Source: Gammaproteobacteria bacterium (GTDB lineage Bacteria; Pseudomonadota; Gammaproteobacteria; Arenicellales; Arenicellaceae). From it: 41,281 nt of DNA. How positions within the stretch are numbered: position 1 is the first letter of the stretch; each line of letters opens with the position of its first letter. Below, one piece after another: positions 26,333 to 33,791 of the stretch. Position numbers and translations under genes: made by a program. A model generated the notes under the pieces. The model saw nothing but the letters and a program-made list of their open reading frames with translations, ran no database searches and was not told the DNA's origin. The stretch spans positions 1 to 41,281 of the forward strand of contig JAKVBA010000039.1 of assembly GCA_022447525.1 (NCBI GenBank). The letters are read 5' to 3'.

Positions 26333-27361
26333 TTGATAGTTTTTGCTCTAAAGTTGATTAATGCCTTTGTGGCGCTATCAGTGCTACTAATTTTGGGTGG
26401 TTGCCAGACAGTTTCTTTTTACACCCAAGGAGTTGTTGGTCATAGTCAGTTAATGTTGGCTAGACAACCCGTTGACAAGGTCTTACCGACCGCAGACACT
26501 GAATTGGCCGAAAAGCTCAGTTTGTCCAAAGAGCTTAAAGAGTTTGCAACTCGAGAGCTTGCTCTGCCTGACAACAAAAGTTACTCGACCTATGTACCCT
26601 TGAAGCGCGAATACCCAGTATGGGTGGTACTCGCGGCTGGTCAACTATCTTTGGAGCCCAAGCAATGGTGTTATTTGATCATTGGCTGTGCTTCCTATCG
26701 AGGGTATTTTTCAAAAAGCTCCGCGTATCAATATGCAGAAAAACTTAAAGAGCAAGACTGGGAAGTGTATGTCGGCGGCGCAGCAGCCTATTCAACTCTT
26801 GGATGGTTCGCTGATCCCTTATTGCCAACAATGATGCAAGGAGATGACTCGGCGTTGGCGGAGTTAATCTTTCATGAGTTAGCCCACCAAAAGTTATATG
26901 TAAAAGGTAATAGCGAATTCAATGAGTCCATGGCAACGGTGGTAGGTGAAAGAGGCACATTGCGCTGGCTACAACAATACAGACCCAATTCGGTAAAAAG
27001 ATATCGAGATCAGGTACAAGCACAAAAGCAATTTTCTGAATTAGTAGCCCATCTAAAAGATAATCTCGGTCAGATTTATAAATCCTCTGCCGATATAGCT
27101 GAAAAACTAGACCTTAAAAAAAGGGAGATTAGGTCATTTCGTTCGGATTACGAGAATCTTAAGCTGGTTGAGTGGGGCGGTAGAGGTTACTTTGATAACT
27201 GGGTATCCTCAGAAATCAATAATGCCAAGTTGGCTTCGTTTTCAACGTATTACGCAAAAGCACCCGAGTTCAATCGATTTTTGGATGAATGCAACGGAGA
27301 CTTTGGACGGTTTTTTGCTTCATTAGATGATAATAAAGGTCTGATACCAAAAGTCTGCTAG
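26333..27361 (+). CDS. Predicted zinc aminopeptidase lipoprotein (COG4324-like)
   Basis: A 342-aa protein with an N-terminal lipoprotein signal: hydrophobic FVALSVLLILGGC with lipobox LGGC and Cys24. The metal site is HELAH (His181, Glu182, His185) in ELIFHELAHQKLYVKGNSEFNESMATVVGERG, with Glu198 in NESMA as probable third ligand. The whole pattern, including GYFSKSSAYQYAEKLKEQDWEVYVGGAAAYSTLGWFADP, is that of the predicted aminopeptidases of COG4324. The start is a TTG at 26333 with an AGGA only one base away, which is poor; an in-frame TTG at 26354 is the other candidate. It is probably anchored in the outer membrane facing the periplasm. The substrate is unknown. Confidence 0.8.
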   Translation: MIVFALKLINAFVALSVLLILGGCQTVSFYTQGVVGHSQLMLARQPVDKVLPTADTELAEKLSLSKELKEFATRELALPDNKSYSTYVPLKREYPVWVVLAAGQLSLEPKQWCYLIIGCASYRGYFSKSSAYQYAEKLKEQDWEVYVGGAAAYSTLGWFADPLLPTMMQGDDSALAELIFHELAHQKLYVKGNSEFNESMATVVGERGTLRWLQQYRPNSVKRYRDQVQAQKQFSELVAHLKDNLGQIYKSSADIAEKLDLKKREIRSFRSDYENLKLVEWGGRGYFDNWVSSEINNAKLASFSTYYAKAPEFNRFLDECNGDFGRFFASLDDNKGLIPKVC

Positions 27362-27373
27362 TAAAAAGAGCTT

Positions 27374-27405
27374 GACTGGTCAAAGGAGGTACTGAGCCAG
27401 TCTTT
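27374..27405 (+). terminator. Weak hairpin terminator after the HExxH lipoprotein
   Basis: GACTGG (27374-27379) pairs with CCAGTC (27397-27402), followed by TTT. The 17-base loop contains a perfect SD-like AAAGGAGGT (27382-27390) that does not serve an ORF at normal distance. The long loop and short T-run make it a weak call. Confidence 0.4.
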
Positions 27406-27642
27406 ATAAAATAATGAGTTTCGTTGACATTTGTATTTAAAATGTTGGTGGGGTCAAGAATATTCTTCGAAATTATATGATAAATATGAATTTATATATC
27501 TAGTTTACCAAAGTTAACAGGTATCAAGGTTTCTTCTATTGGATCTGCTCGCATCTAGCTTTACGCTGCGGCCATCTCGTCACTAGGTAGGGCTGCAGAC
27601 TAGCCTTTAGCACTTCTTACTTTTTAACTTGTTGGGGAAGAT

Positions 27643-27942
27643 ATGGTTGTTAACGAAAAAATGCAAAAAATACTTCACGAACTCAGCTTGGTTGAAAGAA
27701 ATGAGATCAGTAGATGTATGAATTTAGCGGCTAACGACCTTGGGAATGAATTAATCTGCCTTTATTACTCTGATACAACAAATGAAGTGAGATCTTTAAT
27801 AAAAGACTTTTTGACCTCGGCAGGAGTAGTTTGGTTAAGAAAACTCCTTACTAATGACACTTCTGCGATAGTAAGTAGTCGAGGCGAACTGGCTGGCTTG
27901 GACGATTATCTAGTGCTATTAGCCGCCAATGATAAGGCTTAA
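27643..27942 (+). CDS. Hypothetical protein, 99 aa
   Basis: A 99-aa protein not recognised. It has no signal peptide or membrane segment, and looks mostly alpha-helical and acidic (MQKILHELSLVERNEISRCMNLAANDLGNELICLYY, then VRSLIKDFLTSAGVVWLRKLL). Two cysteines are present (Cys25 and Cys39). A good ribosome-binding site, GGGGA, lies six bases before the ATG, and a strong rho-independent terminator begins about 60 bases after the stop. These make it a genuine single-gene unit. A 281-bp gap separates it from the upstream lipoprotein gene. No function can be proposed. Confidence 0.65.
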   Translation: MVVNEKMQKILHELSLVERNEISRCMNLAANDLGNELICLYYSDTTNEVRSLIKDFLTSAGVVWLRKLLTNDTSAIVSSRGELAGLDDYLVLLAANDKA

Positions 27943-28005
27943 TGTTGCGGACAGACGACTTGCGTCAAGACAAAAAATAACTTCGCACTCCTTGCGTATA
28001 TTGTT

Positions 28006-28034
28006 GCCCTAGATTTGTTCTGGGGCTTTTTTTT
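28006..28034 (+). terminator. Strong rho-independent terminator
   Basis: GCCCTAGA (28006-28013) pairs with TCTGGGGC (28019-28026) with one G-T wobble and a five-base loop, then eight T (28027-28034). It ends the orphan 99-aa gene transcript. Confidence 0.9.
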
Positions 28035-28104
28035 ACTCGATACGATTCCGAAGATGAAATTCTATTCAGTGTGTTATTACCCTGGGTGATTTTGTATCAA
28101 ATAT

Positions 28105-28134
28105 AAAAAAAGCACGCCTAAAAAGGAGTGCTTT
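28105..28134 (-). terminator. Rho-independent terminator of the small secreted protein gene
   Basis: On the minus strand AAAGCAC (28134-28128) pairs with GTGCTTT (28115-28109), followed by a T-rich tail (the A-run at 28105-28110). It lies 60 bases past the stop of the 91-aa gene. Confidence 0.85.
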
Positions 28135-28192
28135 GCGTTATAAAGCGTATCGCTAGAGAAGTTAACTACTCAGCGATACGCCTAAATTTGAC

Positions 28193-28468
28193 TTAGCTGA
28201 TTGAGTAAGTAATCGCGCCGTCTTTAGCAATTTCACAAACTGATTTGATAGTTTCACCCTCTGTAACTACTTTTAGTTTGATTTGGTATACACCGCGAGT
28301 TAGCTTGATCTTATTTGCCTTAGCACGCTTATAACCTTCGTGAGCAAGTTCTGCTTCTGCTTTGCAAAGAGTTACTGCATGTCCTGATGATTTGGCTGGT
28401 GTGGCTGCCTGCGCAGTGCCCGCGGCTAAGAACGAAAGAGCGATGATCGAAGAAGATAATTTTTTCAT
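28193..28468 (-). CDS. Small secreted protein with two cysteines (91 aa)
   Basis: A 91-aa protein with a clear Sec signal peptide, MKKLSSSIIALSFLAAGTAQA, cleaved after AQA (residue 21). The mature ~70-residue part holds two cysteines (Cys35 and Cys78) that could form a disulphide in the periplasm, and a beta-rich middle (RGVYQIKLKVVTEGETIKSVCEI). I do not recognise the family. The start has GAGG seven bases upstream. A terminator follows, so it is a single-gene unit. Two copies of the CAGAAT-N4-RTTCTG motif lie upstream, one within the likely promoter, suggesting control by the neighbouring TetR protein. Confidence 0.72.
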   Translation of the reverse strand: MKKLSSSIIALSFLAAGTAQAATPAKSSGHAVTLCKAEAELAHEGYKRAKANKIKLTRGVYQIKLKVVTEGETIKSVCEIAKDGAITYSIS

Positions 28469-28529
28469 GTTAAAACCTCGTTTCAGTACAAGTTAAAATG
28501 ATGCTTGGTTATCACAGAAAGTCATTCCA

Positions 28530-28535
28530 GTTATA
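28530..28535 (-). promoter_or_regulatory. Candidate -10 box (TATAAC) of the small secreted gene
   Basis: Reading on the minus strand, TATAAC lies about 62 bases before the start codon. The 16-bp operator-like repeat occupies the 17-bp space immediately upstream, where the -10/-35 spacer would be. The -35 is poor (CATAAC-like), so the promoter may be weak or need activation. Confidence 0.4.
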
Positions 28536-28536
28536 T

Positions 28537-28552
28537 CAGAATGAATGTTCTG
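28537..28552. promoter_or_regulatory. Candidate TetR operator 1 (CAGAATGAATGTTCTG)
   Basis: Inverted repeat CAGAA-N6-TTCTG, one base upstream of the candidate -10 of the 91-aa secreted protein gene. It shares the CAGAAT-N4-RTTCTG form with two other sites in this 0.8-kb region. Binding here would block RNA polymerase. Confidence 0.65.
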
Positions 28553-28624
28553 TTATGATTAAAAAAAACAGCGCGTAAGCGCCAGCGACTTTGTCATGTG
28601 GAAAGGATAATGCATGATTGTGAA

Positions 28625-28640
28625 CAGAATGTCTATTCTG
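28625..28640. promoter_or_regulatory. Candidate TetR operator 2 (CAGAATGTCTATTCTG)
   Basis: Second copy of the CAGAA-N6-TTCTG inverted repeat, 88 bp from copy 1 centre to centre, in the gap between tetR and the secreted protein gene. The distance is close to eight helical turns, which would suit looping or cooperative binding. Confidence 0.6.
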
Positions 28641-28719
28641 AAAAGAGAAAATTGTTTAATTTAGATAAATTTTTGCAAACATTCTCTACTCTAAGATCTT
28701 TGTAGAGTTTAGTTGATAT

Positions 28720-29304
28720 TCAATGCTGAGCAGGCCTCAACAGATTTAAGGCACACCTAACGTAGTCTCGACGTTCCTGCTCGCTGCAGCGTTGCTTGGT
28801 CATAGTGATTAGAGCTCTTTGGATTCCCATTACATAAGTCACTAGATCTTCCACTGGCATGCGCCTAATAACCCCTTTGTTGATACCGTTTCTGATAAGT
28901 AATCGATAAGCTGTCTTGGTGTCCTCAAAAATAGAAGACACGATACTTCTGACTTTTTCGTCATCGGCACCGCGTTCTATTGCCGCTTGATGCGCGAAGC
29001 AGCCATTTCGATCACCATCTGAAAGCGCCTGTAGAACCAAATCAAAATGTTCAGAAAGACTATGATCCCCTGATTGACCGCAATAGGGCTTTATGAAGTA
29101 ATCGTGCAAGCGTTGGTGGTAGCGTTTCAACGTTGCGTAGTAAAGCTGATCTTTATCCTTAAAGGCTTGGTATAAACCATATCTGGCTACGCCTGACTCC
29201 TTTACTACATCTGCCATCGAACACGCCTTATAGCCCTTACTCCAAAACAGTTCAAGGGCGGCATCAAGTACTTCTTCAGGTCTGAATTCTCGTGATCTAG
29301 GCAT
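28720..29304 (-). CDS. TetR/AcrR-family transcriptional regulator
   Basis: A 194-aa protein with the N-terminal TetR DNA-binding domain: EEVLDAALELFWSKGYKACSMADVVKESGVARYGLYQAFKDKDQLYYATLKRY. The recognition helix is around VARYGLYQAF. The C-terminal ligand-binding half is helical, with the FAHQAAIERGADDEKVRSIV stretch of the family. It is third in a minus-strand row after cfa and an alpha/beta hydrolase (33-bp gap). An inverted repeat CAGAATACCTGTTCTG lies seven bases before its ATG, and two more copies precede the next gene. Autoregulation and control of the secreted protein gene are therefore likely. The ligand may be a lipid or fatty-acid-like compound given its neighbours, but this is inference. 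Confidence 0.9.
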   Translation of the reverse strand: MPRSREFRPEEVLDAALELFWSKGYKACSMADVVKESGVARYGLYQAFKDKDQLYYATLKRYHQRLHDYFIKPYCGQSGDHSLSEHFDLVLQALSDGDRNGCFAHQAAIERGADDEKVRSIVSSIFEDTKTAYRLLIRNGINKGVIRRMPVEDLVTYVMGIQRALITMTKQRCSEQERRDYVRCALNLLRPAQH

Positions 29305-29310
29305 ATGAAG

Positions 29311-29326
29311 CAGAATACCTGTTCTG
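29311..29326. promoter_or_regulatory. Candidate TetR operator 3 (CAGAATACCTGTTCTG)
   Basis: Third copy of CAGAA-N6-TTCTG, inside the 33-bp gap between the hydrolase stop and the tetR ATG, seven bases from the start codon. It occupies the place of the ribosome-binding site and suggests feedback control of tetR. Confidence 0.65.
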
Positions 29327-29337
29327 ATTCAAAAAAG

Positions 29338-30219
29338 TCAAGACTTGTAATGCTTTGAGTTTAGCCACGTTGAGATAGCTTGATGACATATCTCTGGTTT
29401 TTCAAGTGGAAGAAGATGATAAGTATTTGGTAAAACTAAGCCTGTAAAATTCTCCTCGAGACCCTCATTGTTGGAATGAAATACTTTGTTGGAGTAAAGG
29501 CTTGAGTGTTCGGCCTTGAGGAAGAGACAAGGCAGATTACACTTTGCAAGGTATTTCCAAATGAATTCGACTCGGCGAAAAATATGCGCTTCCCACTCTC
29601 TAGCAAAGACCAGCTCATAATCCCCGTTTTCGCGGGCGCGCAATCCATATGCCGCATAATCTCGCATGGCTTCTGAAGTAAATCGTTTGTAAGTAGGATG
29701 TTGTGAATACCGTTCTAGAAATGATTGATGATCGGACCAATATTTTTGTCTCTGCGCTGTTCTAGCAATCATGGGGATCAATTTGAATACTAACTTTTCA
29801 GGCAGGTGTCGGTACACCAAGTCTAACCAAGGGCTGGTTAGTGAGGCTGGTTCGATCAATACCAATTTACTGAATAAATCCGGCCTTTTGAAAGCAGCAA
29901 TTAGAGTTATGTGGGCGCCGAAAGAGTGCCCCATACCAATTACCGAAGATCTATGCTTAGACTCAATTGTCTTTATAAGATCGTCGGCAAAATCAGAAAA
30001 GCCAAAATTTGATAGTGGTATTTGATCGGCCAGCGTCGCTCTGCAGTCTACCGCCTCGATCGAATATGTATCCGCGAACTGTCTCAAATAGCTCTTGTAA
30101 ACACCAACTGGAATACCGTTTGCTCCACTAAAGTGAATAGAGGAGGTGGGACGGTTATTAGTAGCGTCAATCTTGAAGCCGGTCAGGGCGTTGATGTCAA
30201 TGTGCGCTTCTTTCATCAT
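29338..30219 (-). CDS. Alpha/beta hydrolase
   Basis: A 293-aa alpha/beta-hydrolase-fold protein. The nucleophile elbow is GMGHSFGAH (Ser99). The oxyanion-hole region is around HFSGANGIP (29-37), and a late DHQSF-type cap helix precedes the C-terminal region. The catalytic histidine is probably in PNTYHLLPLEKPE near residue 270. No signal peptide is present. It lies between cfa (37-bp gap) and tetR (33-bp gap) on the same strand and is likely co-transcribed. The neighbours suggest an ester or lipid substrate, but it could as well be a haloalkane- or lactone-type hydrolase; the substrate cannot be read. Confidence 0.85.
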   Translation of the reverse strand: MMKEAHIDINALTGFKIDATNNRPTSSIHFSGANGIPVGVYKSYLRQFADTYSIEAVDCRATLADQIPLSNFGFSDFADDLIKTIESKHRSSVIGMGHSFGAHITLIAAFKRPDLFSKLVLIEPASLTSPWLDLVYRHLPEKLVFKLIPMIARTAQRQKYWSDHQSFLERYSQHPTYKRFTSEAMRDYAAYGLRARENGDYELVFAREWEAHIFRRVEFIWKYLAKCNLPCLFLKAEHSSLYSNKVFHSNNEGLEENFTGLVLPNTYHLLPLEKPEICHQAISTWLNSKHYKS

Positions 30220-30256
30220 AAACCCTTATGCCAGGTTATAGTACTATGGACAATCA

Positions 30257-31378
30257 TCAGTCCACGGCTGAGCGGATAGCTTGGTAGGGATCCGGTAAGA
30301 TTCCTTTGGAGAACACAATCTGCCATAAGTGATTTCTGGACGCTTTGAAGGTTCCCGCACAGGCCATCAAATAGTAGTGCCACATTCGTCTGAATCGTTC
30401 ATCATAGTCAGGCAAAGCAGACCAATTGTTCTCAATTTTGTCATTCCAAGCCATCAAAGTTAGATAGTAATCCTTTCCGAAGTTATGCCAGTCCTCAAGA
30501 TTAAACAGCGGTGAACTATGTTTCGCTATCAGTTCTGCCGATGGTAGTATCGAGTTAGGAAAGATGTACTGAGATATCCATGGATCGACCTTATTGAGGG
30601 TTTGACGGTGACCGATTGTGTGCAACAAAAATAGGCCTTGATCTTTCAAGCACAGGTAAATTTGATTAAAAAAGTTTTTATAGTTTTTAAAGCCTACATG
30701 CTCAAACATTCCCAGTGAATAGATTCTGTCGTAGCTATCATAATGATCTCGATAGTCACACAGCTCATAAGACACTGAGGATCCGTCACTGTGAGTTTTT
30801 GCTAATTCGATCTGTTCTCTCGAATTGCTGATGCCAGTGACATGCACATCATAGTTGTCAGCCATATAGCGAGCTGCACCTCCCCATCCACAGCCAATAT
30901 CTAAAACTCTCATGCCGGGTTGTAATTTGAGTTTTCGACAGACCAATTCAAGTTTATGTTTTTGGGCCTCGTCTAAACCATTTGCATCCCGCCAAAAACC
31001 GCAGCTGTATATCATGTTTTTATCTAGCATTGCCCGATACAGGTCGTTGCCGATATCGTAGTGTTGAACGGCGACTCTCCTAGCCCGTTGATGAGTTTGT
31101 CTGTTTTGTAGGTGAGCCATAGCGAAGAATGCTTTATCGCGTAAAGTGGTAATCGAGTTAACCAATTCCTCTTCAAGAACCCTAGCAAAGAATAGGTCAA
31201 GCCTATTGCACGACCACCATCGATCCATATAAGCCTCTCCCAAGCCAAGGGTGCCGCCACCGATCACTCTTTTGTAGAAGTCTTGATTATGAATTTGTAT
31301 ATCATGATCTCGACTCCCATCAATTTGTATGTCAGCTCTCTTCAAAAGCTGTTTAACCTTAAGTTCTAGTTTCCCCAT
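30257..31378 (-). CDS. cfa: Cyclopropane-fatty-acyl-phospholipid synthase
   Basis: A 373-aa protein with the Cfa domain order: N-terminal lipid-binding domain (IHNQDFYKRVIGGGTLGLGEAYMDRWW, LDLFFARVL), then the methyltransferase. The HYDIGNDLYRAML and MIYSCGFW motifs are followed by SAM motif I LDIGCGWGG, then SNSREQIELAK, YRDHYDSYDRIYSLGMFEHVGFKNY, and DPWISQYIFPNSILPS. These match E. coli Cfa (382 aa). It converts unsaturated acyl chains of membrane phospholipids to cyclopropanes using SAM. I prefer the ATG at 31378; a GTG at 31384 adds two residues. It heads the cfa-hydrolase-tetR row. An inverted repeat TGTTA-N6-TAACA lies 16-31 bp upstream of this ATG. Confidence 0.93.
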   Translation of the reverse strand: MGKLELKVKQLLKRADIQIDGSRDHDIQIHNQDFYKRVIGGGTLGLGEAYMDRWWSCNRLDLFFARVLEEELVNSITTLRDKAFFAMAHLQNRQTHQRARRVAVQHYDIGNDLYRAMLDKNMIYSCGFWRDANGLDEAQKHKLELVCRKLKLQPGMRVLDIGCGWGGAARYMADNYDVHVTGISNSREQIELAKTHSDGSSVSYELCDYRDHYDSYDRIYSLGMFEHVGFKNYKNFFNQIYLCLKDQGLFLLHTIGHRQTLNKVDPWISQYIFPNSILPSAELIAKHSSPLFNLEDWHNFGKDYYLTLMAWNDKIENNWSALPDYDERFRRMWHYYLMACAGTFKASRNHLWQIVFSKGILPDPYQAIRSAVD

Positions 31379-31393
31379 AACCACTTAACCCAT

Positions 31394-31409
31394 TGTTACC
31401 CAGATAACA
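31394..31409. promoter_or_regulatory. Inverted repeat TGTTA-N6-TAACA upstream of cfa
   Basis: A perfect 5+5 inverted repeat with a 6-bp centre, 16 bases before the cfa start. It differs from the CAGAA-N6-TTCTG sites, so a different regulator, or none, may act here. Confidence 0.35.
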
Positions 31410-31496
31410 TAGCTATCTTTTTTCAATCAGATACTTTTAAACTGGCTGTAAGCCCTATATGCATTACTCAGCCTGCGTAATATAGCTCCTTACGCT

Positions 31497-31512
31497 AAGT
31501 TATTGGTAACTT
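31497..31512. repeat. Palindrome AAGTTA-TTGG-TAACTT
   Basis: Perfect 6-bp arms with a four-base loop, in the gap upstream of cfa. The AAGTTA arm recurs in the palindrome at 31663. Confidence 0.5.
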
Positions 31513-31662
31513 TTAACAACGGTCCGTGAGGTGCACTTGTCTGGAAGCATTGAGAGATGGTGGATCGCAACTTTTTTATACGAAGCTCGATTTGTATCTA
31601 GCTTAGATTCTACTTAGCCTTTGATTTTCTTTATGAATATTTTTTTAGTTAATCCGCTGGTA

Positions 31663-31681
31663 TTAACTTTTTTAAAGTTAA
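31663..31681. repeat. Palindrome TTAACTTT-TTT-AAAGTTAA
   Basis: Perfect 8-bp arms with a three-base centre, AT-rich. It could be a weak hairpin or a binding site; no gene nearby explains it. Confidence 0.5.
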
Positions 31682-32082
31682 AGTGATTGATTTATAAATT
31701 GTCGAAAATACTGGAATCGTTTTCAGCAACGACAGTTGCTTCGAACCCTACATTTAAAGTGATGAATTCAGCAAAAATGAATCAAGATTCGGTTACCCCA
31801 ACGCTGCGGTTCGTCATTGCTTGATCATTTGCTCTATCGTTATCGAAGCTTAATGGTTCCTACAATCTTGAGGTCTCGAAACGTGCTTTCTATGAAAAAT
31901 TACTCCCTAAAAAAGAACACTAAGCTCTCAGGCTATTTAGTAATGGCTTTAGAGCATGCGCTCCTCATTTTTAATCTAATGATAGTGTTAGAGCTTCCAT
32001 GCCAGAGTGCCGAACGGCAACACTTCAACACAAACTCTCAGAGTAAAACGTTTGCCTAAATGATTTTAGAATTTGTGATCCG

Positions 32083-32124
32083 AAAAAAGTGACTTTTCCA
32101 TTTTAAAAAAGTGACGTTTTCATT
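32083..32124. repeat. Imperfect 20-bp direct repeat, possible insertion-sequence end
   Basis: AAAAAAGTGACTTTTCCATT (32083-32102) and AAAAAAGTGACGTTTTCATT (32105-32124) match at 18 of 20 positions, 22 bases apart start to start, about two helical turns. Spaced repeats of this kind occur at the ends of IS21-family elements, which carry multiple transposase-binding repeats. No transposase frame remains next to them, so at best this is a remnant. Confidence 0.45.
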
Positions 32125-32590
32125 GAGGCTGTTACCGAAATGAATCGATTAGTCAGAACGAGTGCAAGGCATAAGCCAACACGGGAATCGTTGTTAAAAC
32201 GATCGATGATGCGCTATGCGTCAAGATTTTCTATCTCGATTATGCTGAAAAGTATGGAAACACCGATTCGAGTCCATGGGTGATGAGAACAGCTACTTCG
32301 CTATTATAACTTAAAAGTGCTAGCACTAGAGCATAGCAGGCCTGGGTAAATTACTGCATTACCTCAGCGCACTTGGCTATGACTAACAGCCTAAATCGAT
32401 CAACCAACCCCGACTCTCACAGTGGGGTCGTCACTGCGATGACGATAACAAATGGACATATCGGGGCACGATTTACTGGGTGCAAAAACACTCCTTATTA
32501 TGACTATCGTTTTGCACTGAAGATCACGAACGCCCTCAGTTAAAATACAAACTCTGTTAAGGCAGTGACGTCGCGTCCAGTTCGGTTGGT

Positions 32591-33718
32591 TCAAGTCGAA
32601 GTGTGAATGGTCGCACCGCCCAGACACTTTCGTTGATCATAAAACACCAGTGCCTGACCTGGGGTAACAGCGCGTTGCGGCTCGGTAAATTTTACCTCGA
32701 TTGAATCAGTTTCTGGGTCTACTTCGATGATCGTACATTCTTGATCTTGCTGCCTATATCTGGTTTTTGCCGTTAGTACATCGCCCAGGGCAGGGGGGCG
32801 TCCGCTGACCCAGTCCATTCCTCTGGCTAAAACAGTTCGCGTCAACATTGCAGGGTGGTCATGGCCCTGTACAACAAGCAGCTCGTTACTCTGAAGGTCT
32901 TTGCCAGCCACATACCACGCTTCGCCCGGTCCCCCGATGTTTAAGCCTTGGCGTTGACCGAGTGTGTAGTACATCAGTCCATCATGTTCGCCAACTATTT
33001 GTCCATCGGTGTTGATCATGTTACCAGGATTCTTCTTCAGATAGGTACTCAAAAAGTCTTTAAATCGACGTTCGCCAATAAAACAAATACCAGTACTGTC
33101 TTTTTTGTTGTGCGTAACAAATCCTTGTTCATCGGCTATTTGCCGCACCACGGATTTTTCAATTTCGCCAAGGGGGAATAAGCTTTTCTCAATCTGGTTT
33201 TGTTGCAGTGTATAGAGGAAGTAACTTTGATCTTTATTGGCGTCGGCACCTCTTAATAATAAAGCTTTTCCGTGCTGATCTTGCCCTCGAGCTACGTAGT
33301 GCCCAGTAGCTATATAATCTGCACCAAGACTCTCAGCTTGGAGTAAAAACTCCTTAAACTTAATTTCTTTATTACAAAGAATATCGGGATTAGGCGTGCG
33401 TCCAGCTCCGTATTCAACTAAAAAATGTTCAAACACATTTTCCCAGTATTCATGAGCAAAATTCACTTCATGTAGCTCAATGTCCAGTCGATCACAGACT
33501 TGAGCTGCATCTTTTAAGTCTTCAGCCGCGGCGCAATATTCCGCGGTATCATCCTCTTCCCAATTTTTCATAAACATCCCAATGACTTGAAAGCCTTGGG
33601 TCTTCAATAAATGAGCGGTTACAGACGAATCAACACCGCCAGACATACCAACGACTACTTTGGTTTCCTGTGGTGGTAAACTTGTTTTCAGATCTATTAA
33701 GGGGTGTAAACTGGTCAT
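32591..33718 (-). CDS. mnmA: tRNA-specific 2-thiouridylase
   Basis: A 375-aa protein that thiolates U34 of the Lys, Glu and Gln tRNAs using sulfur from a relay. The PP-loop [10 protein letters not shown] (24-33) binds ATP. Cys115 in [12 protein letters not shown] and Cys212 in [10 protein letters not shown] are the catalytic pair. [13 protein letters not shown] and [10 protein letters not shown] are conserved tRNA and ATP contacts, and [15 protein letters not shown] begins the central domain. Length fits the family (~370). nudJ lies just upstream on the same strand, the order also seen in E. coli. No hflD or purB follows; a decayed gap does instead. Confidence 0.96.
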   Translation of the reverse strand: MTSLHPLIDLKTSLPPQETKVVVGMSGGVDSSVTAHLLKTQGFQVIGMFMKNWEEDDTAEYCAAAEDLKDAAQVCDRLDIELHEVNFAHEYWENVFEHFLVEYGAGRTPNPDILCNKEIKFKEFLLQAESLGADYIATGHYVARGQDQHGKALLLRGADANKDQSYFLYTLQQNQIEKSLFPLGEIEKSVVRQIADEQGFVTHNKKDSTGICFIGERRFKDFLSTYLKKNPGNMINTDGQIVGEHDGLMYYTLGQRQGLNIGGPGEAWYVAGKDLQSNELLVVQGHDHPAMLTRTVLARGMDWVSGRPPALGDVLTAKTRYRQQDQECTIIEVDPETDSIEVKFTEPQRAVTPGQALVFYDQRKCLGGATIHTST

Positions 33719-33791
33719 AATGACATTTGACTGTTGCAGTGGCTTAACTCAACGGTGATTAAATTGTGCGCCTAAACGGTGACTATCATAC

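Larger units (their letters stand above)
31410..32590. other. 1.2-kb gap with no supported gene, probable decayed DNA
   Basis: No frame here has a convincing start, ribosome-binding site and protein-like composition. It holds two palindromes built on AAGTTA (31497-31512 and 31663-31681) and a 20-bp imperfect direct repeat (32083-32124). A stop-interrupted frame near 32400-32540 reads PRLSQWGRHCDDDNKWTYRG and onward with one internal stop. The mixture suggests remains of an inserted element or lost gene between cfa and mnmA. Confidence 0.5.

Noticed and set aside
28614-28664. 16-codon ORF (MIVNRMSILKRENCLI) with AGGA six bases upstream
   Set aside because: It overlaps operator 2 and has nothing protein-like; one SD match in AT-rich DNA is not enough.
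31817-32059. 80-aa open frame in the gap upstream of cfa
   Set aside because: TTG start, no ribosome-binding site and unusual composition, within a region that looks decayed.
32265-32275. GATTCGAGTCC, like the T-loop of a tRNA
   Set aside because: The flanking bases do not pair into a T stem, and no anticodon or acceptor arms can be built around it.
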